From positions 1-64,000 of the forward strand of contig JAGFJA010000054.1 in the NCBI GenBank assembly GCA_024103005.1: DNA of 64,000 bases, read 5' to 3'. Positions 23,256-32,630 of the stretch are shown here, in pieces (positions within the stretch are counted from its first letter, which is position 1; each line of letters begins with the position of its first letter). Position numbers and translations under genes: made by a program. This DNA comes from Saprospiraceae bacterium (GTDB lineage Bacteria > Bacteroidota > Bacteroidia > Chitinophagales > Saprospiraceae). The notes under the pieces were generated by a model. That model worked only from the letters and a program-made list of their open reading frames with translations. It did not search any database and had not been told where the DNA came from.

Positions 23256-25310
23256 TTACATCCGCTGAATACGGATGGCATTGCCTACTGCGAGTAGGGC
23301 GACGCCGACATCTGCGAAGACAGCTTCCCACATGGTAGCATGACCGGAGGCACCTAAAAGCAACACGACACCTTTGACGACAAAGGCCAATAGAATATTT
23401 TGCCACACAATTTGCTTTGTTTTTTTACCCAGGAAGATGGCTTTAGGGATTTTCATGATGTCATCATCCTGGATGACGACATCGGCACTTTCAATGGTCA
23501 TGTCACTACCCAGTCCTCCCATGGCTATGCCAACATCACTTGTGACCAGAACAGGAGCATCATTCAGACCGTCACCGATAAAGGCTACAGGGGCATCATT
23601 CTTTTGTATGGCTTTCAGTCTGTTTACCTTATCTTCCGGCAGGAGACTGCCAAATGCGGAATTTATACCTATTTCTCCGGCTACTGCCGCCACCACCTTA
23701 TTACTGTCTCCACTCAGCATCGTCAGACCTATATTCATTTCCTTGAGCTTTTGGACGACCTCTTTAGCATTATTTTTGATGACATCAGCTATGGTAATAC
23801 ATCCTGCATAGCTATGATTCATACAAATGGCTACCAGTGTATAGCTGATCTGATCCAATTCAGCAGGATAGATGATATTTCTTTCTTTTAGCAGGGCGAG
23901 GTTGCCAGCTAAGACAGGTACGCCATTGATGAGTCCGGACATGCCCTTACCGGCAAATTCCTTTACATCGGTCACTTCGATATGGCTCACATCTTCCGGC
24001 ACATATCGGCTGATGGCTCCTGCGATGGGGTGAGTGGAGAAGGCCTGCAGTGCTTTCAGAGTTGTAAGAATATGGTTTCTTTCTGCCGGGTCAGGGATGA
24101 ATACATCTTTTACCTCAAAATTGCCCATCGTCATAGTCCCGGTCTTATCTACCACTACGTGTTTCAGTGCTGCCAGCGTATCAAGGAAATTACCTCCCTT
24201 GACGAGTATTCCGTTCCGGCTACAAGCACCTATTCCACCTAAATATCCCAGTGGAATACTAATGACCAGGGCACATGGGCAGGAAATTACCAGGAAGATA
24301 AGTGCACGGTAAAGCCATTCCTTGAAATGATAATCTGCGACAATAAAATAAGGGATGATGCAGATGGTAACAGCCAGAAACACTACGACAGGCGTGTATG
24401 CACGGGCAAATTTACGGATAAACAATTCCGTAGGTGCTTTTCGGGCAGAGGCCTCCTGAACCATCTCAAGAATGTGTGACAACTTACTGTCCTGATAGAG
24501 TCGCGTAACCTGCATCTTACATGAGGTGTGCAGACTAATCATACCGGCCAGAATTTCATCATTTCTCACTTTGCGGATGGGGACACTCTCTCCGGTCAAT
24601 GCTGCTGTGTTAAAGTCTGCTTCTTCAGACAAGAGGATGCCGTCCAGGCCAGCTTTTTCGCCTGGATTTAATTGGATAATTGTACCGATTGCGACGTCAG
24701 CTGCAGCTACAGTACGCGTCTGATTACCCTCAACAATACTTACTACATCAGGACGTTGATCGAGCATGTTTTTGATGTTGGCTTTGACTCGTCTTACAGC
24801 AAGTGTCTGAAGGGATTCTCCGGTCATATAAAACAGCATGACGGCAACGGCTTCTGGATATTCACCGATGGCCATAGCGCTGATGGTGGCAAGGCTCATC
24901 AGAAAAAATTCAGAAAATATCTCACCCTCCTGTATGCCCTTCCAGGCGTATTTTACTACGGGCCAGCCCACCGGAAAAAAGGCTATGATATATAAAACGG
25001 TTCGGAGGTATTGATTATAAAATGCAGGATGAAAGTGGTCTAATGAAATACCCACTATCAATAGTAAAAAACTGATGACAACAGGCCTGAAAAGACTCCA
25101 GATACTCAGAGGATGACCGAAACTATCTCCATGGTCATGGTCATGTTCTGAATCATGTGCATGGTCATGATGGCCAGCCTCTCCCGGATGATGGACATGC
25201 TTTTTTCGTTTAGGCGATAATTCAACATGGGTCCTTTCGGCTATTTTCTTTTCTAATGTGCAACACAGTTGATTGCCATCAGCGTCATATATGTGGGTAT
25301 GTTTTTCCAT
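23256..25310 (-). CDS. P1B-type heavy-metal-transporting ATPase (Zn/Cd/Co class)
   Basis: The 684-aa product has the P1B-ATPase core: an actuator-domain TGES (LTGESVPIR), the membrane metal motif CPC (Cys344-Pro-Cys346), phosphorylation site DKTGT with Asp388, and GDGLNDAPVL in the nucleotide domain. The N-terminus lacks a CxxC metal-binding domain and instead carries a His/Asp-rich stretch near residues 35-65 (HHDHAHDSEHDHDHGD), typical of zinc/cadmium exporters. The function is efflux of divalent soft metals across the inner membrane. No metalloregulator gene is adjacent. It is convergent with PBP1A. Confidence 0.95.
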   Translation of the reverse strand: MEKHTHIYDADGNQLCCTLEKKIAERTHVELSPKRKKHVHHPGEAGHHDHAHDSEHDHDHGDSFGHPLSIWSLFRPVVISFLLLIVGISLDHFHPAFYNQYLRTVLYIIAFFPVGWPVVKYAWKGIQEGEIFSEFFLMSLATISAMAIGEYPEAVAVMLFYMTGESLQTLAVRRVKANIKNMLDQRPDVVSIVEGNQTRTVAAADVAIGTIIQLNPGEKAGLDGILLSEEADFNTAALTGESVPIRKVRNDEILAGMISLHTSCKMQVTRLYQDSKLSHILEMVQEASARKAPTELFIRKFARAYTPVVVFLAVTICIIPYFIVADYHFKEWLYRALIFLVISCPCALVISIPLGYLGGIGACSRNGILVKGGNFLDTLAALKHVVVDKTGTMTMGNFEVKDVFIPDPAERNHILTTLKALQAFSTHPIAGAISRYVPEDVSHIEVTDVKEFAGKGMSGLINGVPVLAGNLALLKERNIIYPAELDQISYTLVAICMNHSYAGCITIADVIKNNAKEVVQKLKEMNIGLTMLSGDSNKVVAAVAGEIGINSAFGSLLPEDKVNRLKAIQKNDAPVAFIGDGLNDAPVLVTSDVGIAMGGLGSDMTIESADVVIQDDDIMKIPKAIFLGKKTKQIVWQNILLAFVVKGVVLLLGASGHATMWEAVFADVGVALLAVGNAIRIQRM

Positions 25311-25476
25311 ATTCAGCCAACACAGGTCGAGATAAATGTTATATTGTTAACAAAGGTACGACCATTCTGAATAGGAATAGTTTAATTCTAACCCTAAAAC
25401 ATCAGAAGAGAAAAACGCTTTTGGGCACAATAACCGTAGTGGGTTTTTAAGAAAAAATTTTTCCGGTTCCTAACAG

Positions 25477-26196
25477 TTAAGGATGAGCTACAAAGTAATA
25501 ATTGAGTTTTTTATAATACTGACGGCTAAACTCCTCTGAAATCAACGGTTGAACACGATTTAAAAAATTTTCCATCAGGGATATTTTCATATCCATTTGA
25601 TGGAAATAGTCATAAATCATTTCCGGAGTAGTCCCGTAATGATTAGATGCCCCCATACCATGTTCAAAGATTATCGTCGGACGATATTTTTTGACCAGAT
25701 TTTTGGCACCATTTAAAACCAGCATTTCCGCACCTTCCACGTCAATTTTTATCAGGTGAATGGGAATATCCGGTGGTATGAGCTTATCCAGCGGTTCAGT
25801 CCTTACCTGAATGGTGGTTGCTGCTTCATAAGATCTGTCATAATCTCTTTCTTTTAGTCCGCTATAGGGGGGATTGGAGGCGACATAGTTGAATGATGAT
25901 CTTCCTGACTGTTCAGCAGCAGCCACGTTAAACAGGGTACAATTGGAGTAGTTTTTGTATTTCATGCTAAGAGCATCAAATTGCATCGGAATGGGTTCTA
26001 CTCCGTAATGTTGCCCCTGTGGAGCTGCTTCCAGCATCAGATCAAGAATTTCACCTTTATAACAGCCGACATCGATGCAGTTGCTGTTCCGGCTGATCCG
26101 ACGGATAATTTTCCGGGTCAGTAAATCGTATTTGTGATTTTTAGTCAGGGGGATAGGGCTGAGTTTTATCAAATTTTTTATAAAGTCCTTTATCAT
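25477..26196 (-). CDS. FkbM-family methyltransferase
   Basis: The 239-aa product is a SAM-dependent methyltransferase of the FkbM type. It has CIDVGCYKGEILDLML as the SAM loop (~residues 36-51), LFNVAAAEQSGRSSF, and IHLIKIDVEGAEMLVLNGA, the hallmark DVEGAE motif. FkbM enzymes usually O-methylate sugars or polyketides, often in surface-glycan synthesis. No glycosyltransferase lies beside it, so the substrate is open. The 176 bp upstream (26197-26372) before the decarboxylase gene hold nothing recognisable, and joint transcription is uncertain. Confidence 0.9.
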   Translation of the reverse strand: MIKDFIKNLIKLSPIPLTKNHKYDLLTRKIIRRISRNSNCIDVGCYKGEILDLMLEAAPQGQHYGVEPIPMQFDALSMKYKNYSNCTLFNVAAAEQSGRSSFNYVASNPPYSGLKERDYDRSYEAATTIQVRTEPLDKLIPPDIPIHLIKIDVEGAEMLVLNGAKNLVKKYRPTIIFEHGMGASNHYGTTPEMIYDYFHQMDMKISLMENFLNRVQPLISEEFSRQYYKKLNYYFVAHP

Positions 26197-26372
26197 TAAT
26201 CGTCAGTATGTTTTGGCTAACAGAAAATTTTCCTTGTTTGACTAAATCCCACCCTGTGGCAAATATCCAATAAATACAAATAAAACAATCTCTGCTGATG
26301 AGTTGCAAATATAACACCTTCGTCCTTAAAAAGAATATGCCTCCCGGCAAACTCCATTCTCATTGAAAAAAG

Positions 26373-27803
26373 CTATTCCTGAATTTTACGAAGACATCGT
26401 AATATCATGTGCATGGCGCGGTCAATCGTTGATTTCTTTGTGCGGAAGGCAAGGATGGCTATACGGATGACATATCGCCCATCAATGACGGAAGAACTGA
26501 GAAAGACGTCGCCATCTGAGTGTATTTGCTGCATCAGGGACTTGTTTTTCTCATCTGCATCTTCCTCAAAAGGATACCAGAAATAACTGACGGACAGATC
26601 CGGCTCCGGACCCACCCGGAAGCCATTTCTTACAAGGAGGTACCGAAAATATTGTACCAGAAGCAACTTCTCTTCAAGGCAGGCTATGAAGGGTTGTTTT
26701 CCGTGAATCTGCAGAGGTAGCCACATCCGCAGACCCCGGAAGTGCCTGGTGAGCTCGGGAGACAGATTGGAAGGACTCTTTATTAACTCATCCTTATCGG
26801 CGTCCTGCATATAGTGGGCCTCATAGCGATTGGAATGTAGTACGGTAGAACTGTCTTTTATTAGTACAGCACCCAGACCGTATGGCAAAAACATCCCCTT
26901 ATGCGGATCTACAACCAATGAGTCTGCACGTTGAATCCCATCAAACAAGGACTTTCTGGAAGTCAAAATAAAAAATCCGCCATAAGCGGCATCAACGTGA
27001 AACCATAGATTATTTTTTTCTGCAATATCGGCCAATTCATTAAGCGGGTCAATAGCCCCGGTGTCGGTTGTGCCGGCAGTTGCAACAACCATAAAAGGCA
27101 TCAGTCCTGCGCTCTGATCCATCTCTATTTGTTGGGAAAGAATGTCCGGTATCATCCTGTGGTGGTTGTCAAGAGGAATCTGCCTGACAACAACATCTTC
27201 CAGACCAAGGATGCGTAAGGCTTTGTGGGCGGAATGGTGAACCTGCTCACTAAGATATACAACACTTTTAACTACTTTTTCGTTTTTGATGGCGTATTTG
27301 TCACGGGCAGCATTAAAGGCGATAAGCATTGATATCGAACCGCCCGAAGTGAGATTACCAACGGCATTTTCCGGAAAGGAAAAGATTGACTTTAACCAAT
27401 TGATTACTTCATTCTCTATGGTCACTGCACCGGGAGAAGCATAGTAAACACCTGCATAAGGATTGGTAATATCTGCGATAAAATCCGCCAACGCAGACAC
27501 AAAGACACCACCTCCGGGAATATAACCAAGATGTGTTCCGGAAGCCGCATTGATGCCAGTTCCTACAACCTCTTTTTCATAAAGTGCCAGCAGATGACTG
27601 AGTGTTGATGGATGATCTCCTATTTCCAGGGATGCCGGTTGCCTTTCATAAAACCCTTTCACGTGGGGCAATTCTTCGATGAAATGATTGGCGTAATCAG
27701 CTACCTGACGAATCATTTCTTGTCTTACATCTTTCGGAACATCAAGCGCACTGCTGATTGTATTAAGGTGGTCCAGCTGGCTCAAGATACTTTCTACTTC
27801 CAT
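26373..27803 (-). CDS. PLP-dependent group II decarboxylase (aromatic/acidic amino-acid type)
   Basis: The 476-aa product belongs to the pyridoxal-phosphate decarboxylase family with aromatic-L-amino-acid and glutamate decarboxylases. Visible landmarks are GNLTSGGSISMLIA, the HHSAHKALRILGL motif, the PLP aspartate and base-stacking region in WFHVDAAYGGFF, and the PLP-lysine in VVDPHKGMFLPYG. The family removes the alpha-carboxylate of amino acids such as tyrosine, tryptophan or glutamate to give amines; the substrate cannot be assigned from sequence alone. The length is normal. It is divergent from the TetR regulator of the neighbouring exporter, which is suggestive if the exporter handles an amine product, but that is speculation. 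Confidence 0.9.
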   Translation of the reverse strand: MEVESILSQLDHLNTISSALDVPKDVRQEMIRQVADYANHFIEELPHVKGFYERQPASLEIGDHPSTLSHLLALYEKEVVGTGINAASGTHLGYIPGGGVFVSALADFIADITNPYAGVYYASPGAVTIENEVINWLKSIFSFPENAVGNLTSGGSISMLIAFNAARDKYAIKNEKVVKSVVYLSEQVHHSAHKALRILGLEDVVVRQIPLDNHHRMIPDILSQQIEMDQSAGLMPFMVVATAGTTDTGAIDPLNELADIAEKNNLWFHVDAAYGGFFILTSRKSLFDGIQRADSLVVDPHKGMFLPYGLGAVLIKDSSTVLHSNRYEAHYMQDADKDELIKSPSNLSPELTRHFRGLRMWLPLQIHGKQPFIACLEEKLLLVQYFRYLLVRNGFRVGPEPDLSVSYFWYPFEEDADEKNKSLMQQIHSDGDVFLSSSVIDGRYVIRIAILAFRTKKSTIDRAMHMILRCLRKIQE

Positions 27804-27893
27804 TTACATCTTAATTAAAACATGAATTTACGCTATTTCATGCAAAATGCAAAAAGTCATTATTTTATAAAATTAATCATTTGATTAAAAAAA

Positions 27894-27927
27894 TTGCTTA
27901 AAAATAAAAAAATTGTAAGTACCTTTG
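27894..27927 (+). promoter_or_regulatory. Candidate promoter of the TetR-exporter operon
   Basis: TACCTTTG (27920-27927) is a perfect TAnnTTTG -7 box, with a TTG at 27894-27896 and a rather long 23-bp spacer. The predicted transcript would start only a few bases before the first ATG (27938). It might therefore be leaderless, or use the second ATG at 27947. Confidence 0.45.
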
Positions 27928-27937
27928 CGAAGAGATA

Positions 27938-28579
27938 ATGAGTCAGATGGCAAAGAAGAAGTTAAATATAGAAAAAGATACAACGACAGAAGATAGGATA
28001 AAGGCTTCTGCCCGTGCAGTATTTCACAGGAAAGGTTTTGCGGCGACACGCACGCGCGACATTGCCGAAGATGCCGGAATCAATATTGCTCTATTGAACT
28101 ATTATTTTCGCAGTAAAGAGAATCTTTTTCAAATTATTATGCTGGAAACCATGTCGAGATTTTTGCTGATGATGTCCGATTTCCTGAATGATGAGAAAAG
28201 TTCGCTTGATAAAAAAGTAGAATTGGTGGCGTCCAACTATATTGATTTTATTATGATTGAGCCGGATATTCCAATATTTATGTTGAATGAAATCAGGAAT
28301 AATACGGAGAGCTTGTTAAATAAACTTCCCATCAAGGATATTATTCTTAACTCAGCATTTTTTTCTCAACACAGAGAACTGGTTGCAAAAGGTAAGATAA
28401 AAGAGCCCAACCCGCTTCACTTTCTGATGAACATGCTAAGTCTGGTTGTTTTTCCCTTTATTGCCCAGCCACTTCTCAAGGCTATCAGCGAAACGGATGA
28501 TAAGGCTTTTAAAGAATTGATGCAGGAAAGAAAAAAACTGATTCCTATATGGATTAAAGCTATGATGAAGGCCGGGTAA
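27938..28579 (+). CDS. TetR/AcrR-family regulator, CecR-like
   Basis: The 213-aa product has a TetR N-terminal helix-turn-helix (RIKASARAVFHRKGFAATRTRDIAEDAGINIALLNYYFRSKENLF, about residues 20-65). A variable ligand-binding C-terminal domain follows. It heads a seven-gene same-strand block encoding an outer-membrane factor, a membrane fusion protein, two ABC ATPases and two ABC-2 permeases. This is the layout of the E. coli cecR-ybhGFSR operon, so it is inferred to repress this exporter and respond to an exported compound. An in-frame ATG three codons in (MAKKK) could be the real start. Confidence 0.88.
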   Translation: MSQMAKKKLNIEKDTTTEDRIKASARAVFHRKGFAATRTRDIAEDAGINIALLNYYFRSKENLFQIIMLETMSRFLLMMSDFLNDEKSSLDKKVELVASNYIDFIMIEPDIPIFMLNEIRNNTESLLNKLPIKDIILNSAFFSQHRELVAKGKIKEPNPLHFLMNMLSLVVFPFIAQPLLKAISETDDKAFKELMQERKKLIPIWIKAMMKAG

Positions 28580-28630
28580 AAATTTTTATTTAAGGATTAA
28601 TCAAATGTTTGAAATGAAAATTTAAAAATT

Positions 28631-29890
28631 ATGATTAATAGAGTATTGATTATTGTGTTTTCCTTTTTGTCTATGGGCTTGACATTTGCACAAGAGTTGA
28701 CCATCGAAGACTGCTACAAGGCTGCCAGGGAAAATTATCCTGAGATTAAACAATTATTGCTGATTGAGCAAACAAAAGAGATTTCACTCGACAATGCTGC
28801 TAAAGGAATCCTGCCTCAGCTCGTAATGTACGGCCAGGCGACCTATCAGTCTCAGGTGACAGAAATACCCATCGACCTGCCCGCTATCCCAATTCCTGAG
28901 ATACCAAAGGATCAATATCGCCTCTCTGGCGAAGTAACCCAATCCATCACCGGGTTGATATTAAACAAAGATAATATAAAAGAGATCAGCAACAGGGCAG
29001 AAATCGACAAGCAAAAAACGGAGACTGAACTCTACCATTTAAGAGATCGCATTAACAAGATATTTTTCGGCATCCTCCTCATAGATGCAAAAATAGAGCA
29101 AATGGAATTCCTGAAGAAAGATATAATGACGGGTGTTGAAAGGATGAATGTCGCTGTCTCAAATGGTATAGCCATAAAGAGTGATGTGGATAAGCTGAAG
29201 GCAGAAATACTGAAGGCAGACCAGAATATTATTGAATTAAATGCCTCCAGGAAGGGATTATCGGATATGCTGGCATTGTTTACCGGTATGGTAATTGATG
29301 AAAACACGGTATTGAAAACTCCTTCAGAAAAACTTCCTGTCAATACAGTCAACAGACCGGAACTCAGGCTGTTTGACTTACAGTTAAAGTCTGTTGATCT
29401 TCATCAGAGAATATTGGACAACAGGAGATTGCCCAATGTCAGTATCTTCCTTCAGGGTGGCTTAGGCCGACCCGGGTTGGACATGCTCGATCCTGATTTT
29501 TCCGGGTACTTCATTGGCGGACTTAGGTTTGTCTGGAATCTAAACAGCTATCTGACCCGGCAAAATGACAGTCAAAGGTTAATACTCAACAGGCAGAGCA
29601 TTGGCATTCAAAAAGAAAATTTTTTATTCAGCAATAACCTGATGCTAAAGCAACAAAATGCAGAAATGGTAAAATACCGTAAACTTATGGAGACAGATCA
29701 GGATATTATCCGACTGCACGAAAATATAAAGCAAACTACGGAAGTGCAACTTGAAAATGGAACAGCTACTTCAAATGATTATCTGACAGCCGTCACCGCC
29801 GTCAGCCGGGCTAAGCAAGACATGGTGCTTCATCGTTTACAATTGCTTCAGGCAGAATACAACATCTTATTTACAGAAGGAAATAATTAA
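28631..29890 (+). CDS. TolC-family outer-membrane efflux protein
   Basis: The 419-aa product has a Sec signal peptide (MINRVLIIVFSFLSMGLTFA) followed by LTIEDCYKAARENYPEIKQ, the usual start of a TolC-type protein. Long amphipathic helical segments alternate with short beta stretches, and the C-terminal ATSNDYLTAVTAVSRAKQDMV segment is typical of the family. It should form the trimeric outer-membrane channel for the exporter encoded just downstream. The gene lies 51 bp after the TetR gene and 58 bp before the HlyD gene. Confidence 0.92.
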   Translation: MINRVLIIVFSFLSMGLTFAQELTIEDCYKAARENYPEIKQLLLIEQTKEISLDNAAKGILPQLVMYGQATYQSQVTEIPIDLPAIPIPEIPKDQYRLSGEVTQSITGLILNKDNIKEISNRAEIDKQKTETELYHLRDRINKIFFGILLIDAKIEQMEFLKKDIMTGVERMNVAVSNGIAIKSDVDKLKAEILKADQNIIELNASRKGLSDMLALFTGMVIDENTVLKTPSEKLPVNTVNRPELRLFDLQLKSVDLHQRILDNRRLPNVSIFLQGGLGRPGLDMLDPDFSGYFIGGLRFVWNLNSYLTRQNDSQRLILNRQSIGIQKENFLFSNNLMLKQQNAEMVKYRKLMETDQDIIRLHENIKQTTEVQLENGTATSNDYLTAVTAVSRAKQDMVLHRLQLLQAEYNILFTEGNN

Positions 29891-29948
29891 CCCGAAAAGG
29901 CAAAGAAATACTCTGCATAGCATTCATCATCAGATAAAACAACAAAAA

Positions 29949-30842
29949 ATGAAAATTCTCAATGCGATTTTTTTAACTTCATTCCTCCTGCTTTTGTCGT
30001 GTAATGAAAAAAAGGATACATTCGATGCCGCGGGAACCTTTGAAGCGGAAGAGACAATCATATCTGCTGAGGTGACCGGGAAAATAAAACAGCTTAACAT
30101 AGAAGAAGGTCAGACTATTGATTCAGGCAGGATAATCGGTTATATTGACAGCACACAGCTGGTTTTGAAAAAAGAACAACTGTATGCTCAGATAAATGCC
30201 CTTGCAAGCCGCAAACCCAATGTCACTACACAACTTGCTACCCTAAAAACTCAATTGGCATCACAAGAAAAAGAGAAAAACCGTATCGAAAAGCTGGTTC
30301 AGGGAAATGCAGCCCCGCGCAAGCAACTGGATGATATCAATGCAGCCCTCGAAGTGACACGGAAACAAATTGAAGCACAACATTCCACCCTAAGTATTTC
30401 AACTCAAAGTATTCAGAAGGAGCTGCTCCCACTTAAATTTCAAATCTATCAGCTGAATGACCAGCTTAATAAATGCAGGATCATCAACCCGATGCAGGGA
30501 ACCATCCTGACAAAATATGCAAAAACCAATGAAATCACGACGGTAGGAAAACCCCTTTACAAGATTGCTGACCTGCGACAAATCACCCTGAAAGCTTATA
30601 TTACTGGCAACCAGCTTGCACAGGCAAAGCTCAATCAGACAGTTCGTGTGCTGACCGATGACGGTAAGGGCGGAATGAAAGAAACGACAGGTACAATTGT
30701 CCGGATATCAGATAAGGCGGAATTTACCCCAAAAACAATTCAGACAAAGGACGAAAGAGCAAATCTTGTCTATGCCGTAAAAGTAAAGGTGGAAAATGAC
30801 GGATTTTATAAAATAGGTATGTACGGGGAAATAAAATTTTAG
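29949..30842 (+). CDS. HlyD/YbhG-family membrane fusion lipoprotein
   Basis: The 297-aa product has a lipoprotein signal peptide (lipobox LLLSC, Cys20). A split biotinyl-lipoyl-like motif comes next (ISAEVTGKIKQLNIEEGQTIDSGRIIGYID). A helical hairpin covers residues ~70-165, and IINPMQGTILTKYAKTNEITTVGKPLYKIADL closes the lipoyl domain. This is the periplasmic adaptor linking the inner-membrane ABC transporter to the TolC-type channel. It is shorter than E. coli YbhG-type adaptors but has the same domain order. Confidence 0.92.
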   Translation: MKILNAIFLTSFLLLLSCNEKKDTFDAAGTFEAEETIISAEVTGKIKQLNIEEGQTIDSGRIIGYIDSTQLVLKKEQLYAQINALASRKPNVTTQLATLKTQLASQEKEKNRIEKLVQGNAAPRKQLDDINAALEVTRKQIEAQHSTLSISTQSIQKELLPLKFQIYQLNDQLNKCRIINPMQGTILTKYAKTNEITTVGKPLYKIADLRQITLKAYITGNQLAQAKLNQTVRVLTDDGKGGMKETTGTIVRISDKAEFTPKTIQTKDERANLVYAVKVKVENDGFYKIGMYGEIKF

Positions 30843-30896
30843 CTCTTTTGCCATGTATGCAGATTGACAAGTCAGGTAAATATAATAGAGGCCGAG

Positions 30897-31835
30897 ATGG
30901 AAGATGTAATGATACATAATCTTGTAAAGACATACAATAAGCAGACAGTCAAGGCGGTCAACGATGTCAGCCTGACGGTGCGGAAGGGCGAATTGTTTGG
31001 GCTTATCGGTCCGGATGGCGCCGGTAAGTCAAGTATATTCAGGATCCTTACCACACTTATGCTGCCCGACAGCGGATTGGCGAGCGTCTGTGGCCTTGAC
31101 ATCAGAAAAGACTACAAAAAAATACGACGGATAGCAGGTTATATGCCCGGTAAATTTTCATTGTATCAGGACCTGACAGTAGAAGAGAATCTTCACTTTT
31201 TTGCTGCCGTGTTTCTGACCACCGTCCGTGAGAATTACGACCTTGTAAAAGATATTTACGAACAAATCGAACCATTTAAAACCAGAAGGGCTGGGGACTT
31301 ATCAGGCGGGATGAAACAAAAACTTGCCCTGTGTTGTGCCTTGATACATCGCCCTACAATCCTTTTTTTAGACGAGCCGACGACAGGAGTGGATGCTGTT
31401 TCCCGGAAAGAATTTTGGGAAATGCTTAAAAGATTGAAGGAACAGGGAATAACCATCATGGTTTCGACTCCGTATATGGACGAAGCAAAACTTTGTGACA
31501 GGATAGGTTTGTTACAGGCCGGCAGCATCATGTCAGTTGACAGCCCGGACCAAATCATCAGGAATTATCCGCACAGGCTATTTGCCGTCAAAGCAGAAGG
31601 TATGAGCCGGCTTCAGCAAGTATTGAGACAAAGTATGATAATAAAGAGTTGCTATTCTTTCGGAGACTATCATCATGTTACACTACAGGAAGAAACCCTG
31701 AAGACAATTGATGGATCAGAGTTAACTGAAAGATTGACAAATGTCCTGAAACAGTCAGGATTCATCGATGTTGAGGTCAAATCAATCACCCCCGGAATAG
31801 AAGATTGCTTTATTGACTTAATGAAACAGTCATGA
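30897..31835 (+). CDS. ABC exporter ATPase 1 (YbhF N-half-like; H-loop His absent)
   Basis: The 312-aa ATPase has Walker A GPDGAGKSS, signature LSGGMKQKLALC and Walker B ILFLDEPTTGVD. The H-loop reads VSTPYMDEA, with Pro where the switch His is expected. The reading frame opens at a TTG at 30864, but I prefer the ATG at 30897 (MEDVMIHNL), preceded by AGAGG six bases upstream; ATG 30909 is also possible. The stop codon overlaps the start of the second ATPase (ATGA). In E. coli YbhF the two nucleotide-binding domains are fused in one protein; here they are separate genes and presumably heterodimerise on the cytoplasmic face. Confidence 0.92.
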   Translation: MEDVMIHNLVKTYNKQTVKAVNDVSLTVRKGELFGLIGPDGAGKSSIFRILTTLMLPDSGLASVCGLDIRKDYKKIRRIAGYMPGKFSLYQDLTVEENLHFFAAVFLTTVRENYDLVKDIYEQIEPFKTRRAGDLSGGMKQKLALCCALIHRPTILFLDEPTTGVDAVSRKEFWEMLKRLKEQGITIMVSTPYMDEAKLCDRIGLLQAGSIMSVDSPDQIIRNYPHRLFAVKAEGMSRLQQVLRQSMIIKSCYSFGDYHHVTLQEETLKTIDGSELTERLTNVLKQSGFIDVEVKSITPGIEDCFIDLMKQS

Positions 31836-32575
31836 ATGAAGATGTAGTCATCAAAACAGATAAACTCACCAAACGATTTGGTAATTTCATTGCTACGAAT
31901 GAAATATCGTTTGAAGTATATGCCGGCGAAATTTTCGGCTTCTTAGGTGCCAATGGTGCCGGGAAAACCACAGCTATAAAAATGTTGTGCGGTCTGCTGG
32001 CTCCATCTTCAGGACAGGCTACCATAGCAGGATATGATATATACCGTCAAACCGAAAAAATAAAACAGAATATTGGGTACATGAGCCAAAAGTTTTCCCT
32101 TTATGAAGATTTGACCGTGATGGAAAATATTCGTTTTTTTGGAGGAATTTACGGGTTGAAAGCCAGAGAACTAAGGGAGAAGAGCATAGAACTGGTGGAA
32201 ACGCTGGGGCTGGAATCGGAGTCAAATAAACTGGTAGGATCGATACCATTGGGCTGGAAACAAAAATTAGCTTTTTCGGTGGCCATCATCCACCAACCTA
32301 AAATTGTATTTCTGGATGAACCCACAGGTGGAGTTGATCCCATCACCCGACGGCAGTTCTGGGATATGATATACCGGGCTGCCGATAGAGGCATTACCAT
32401 CTTTGTCACCACACATTATATGGATGAAGCTGAATATTGCAACCGCATTTCAATCATGGTGGATGGCAGCATCAGAGCACTGGATACGCCATATAAACTC
32501 AAGCAACAGTTCGCCGCCCAATCGATGGATGAAGTATTTTTTGAGCTTGCCCGGGGCGGAAAGAAAGCTGAATGA
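31832..32575 (+). CDS. ABC exporter ATPase 2 (YbhF C-half-like; degenerate signature)
   Basis: The 247-aa ATPase has Walker A GANGAGKTT, Walker B IVFLDEPTGGVD and an intact H-loop (VTTHYMDEA). Its signature motif reads SIPLGWKQKLA instead of LSGGxKQ, as in the C-terminal half of YbhF-type proteins. Its ATG overlaps the previous gene by 4 bp, implying translational coupling. With ATPase 1 it should form one consensus and one degenerate ATP site. Confidence 0.93.
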   Translation: MNEDVVIKTDKLTKRFGNFIATNEISFEVYAGEIFGFLGANGAGKTTAIKMLCGLLAPSSGQATIAGYDIYRQTEKIKQNIGYMSQKFSLYEDLTVMENIRFFGGIYGLKARELREKSIELVETLGLESESNKLVGSIPLGWKQKLAFSVAIIHQPKIVFLDEPTGGVDPITRRQFWDMIYRAADRGITIFVTTHYMDEAEYCNRISIMVDGSIRALDTPYKLKQQFAAQSMDEVFFELARGGKKAE

Positions 32576-32630
32576 CAAAAAAAGATATCCGGTACAAAAA
32601 AGGAGTATAAAAAAACAGATTTTATAGAAA

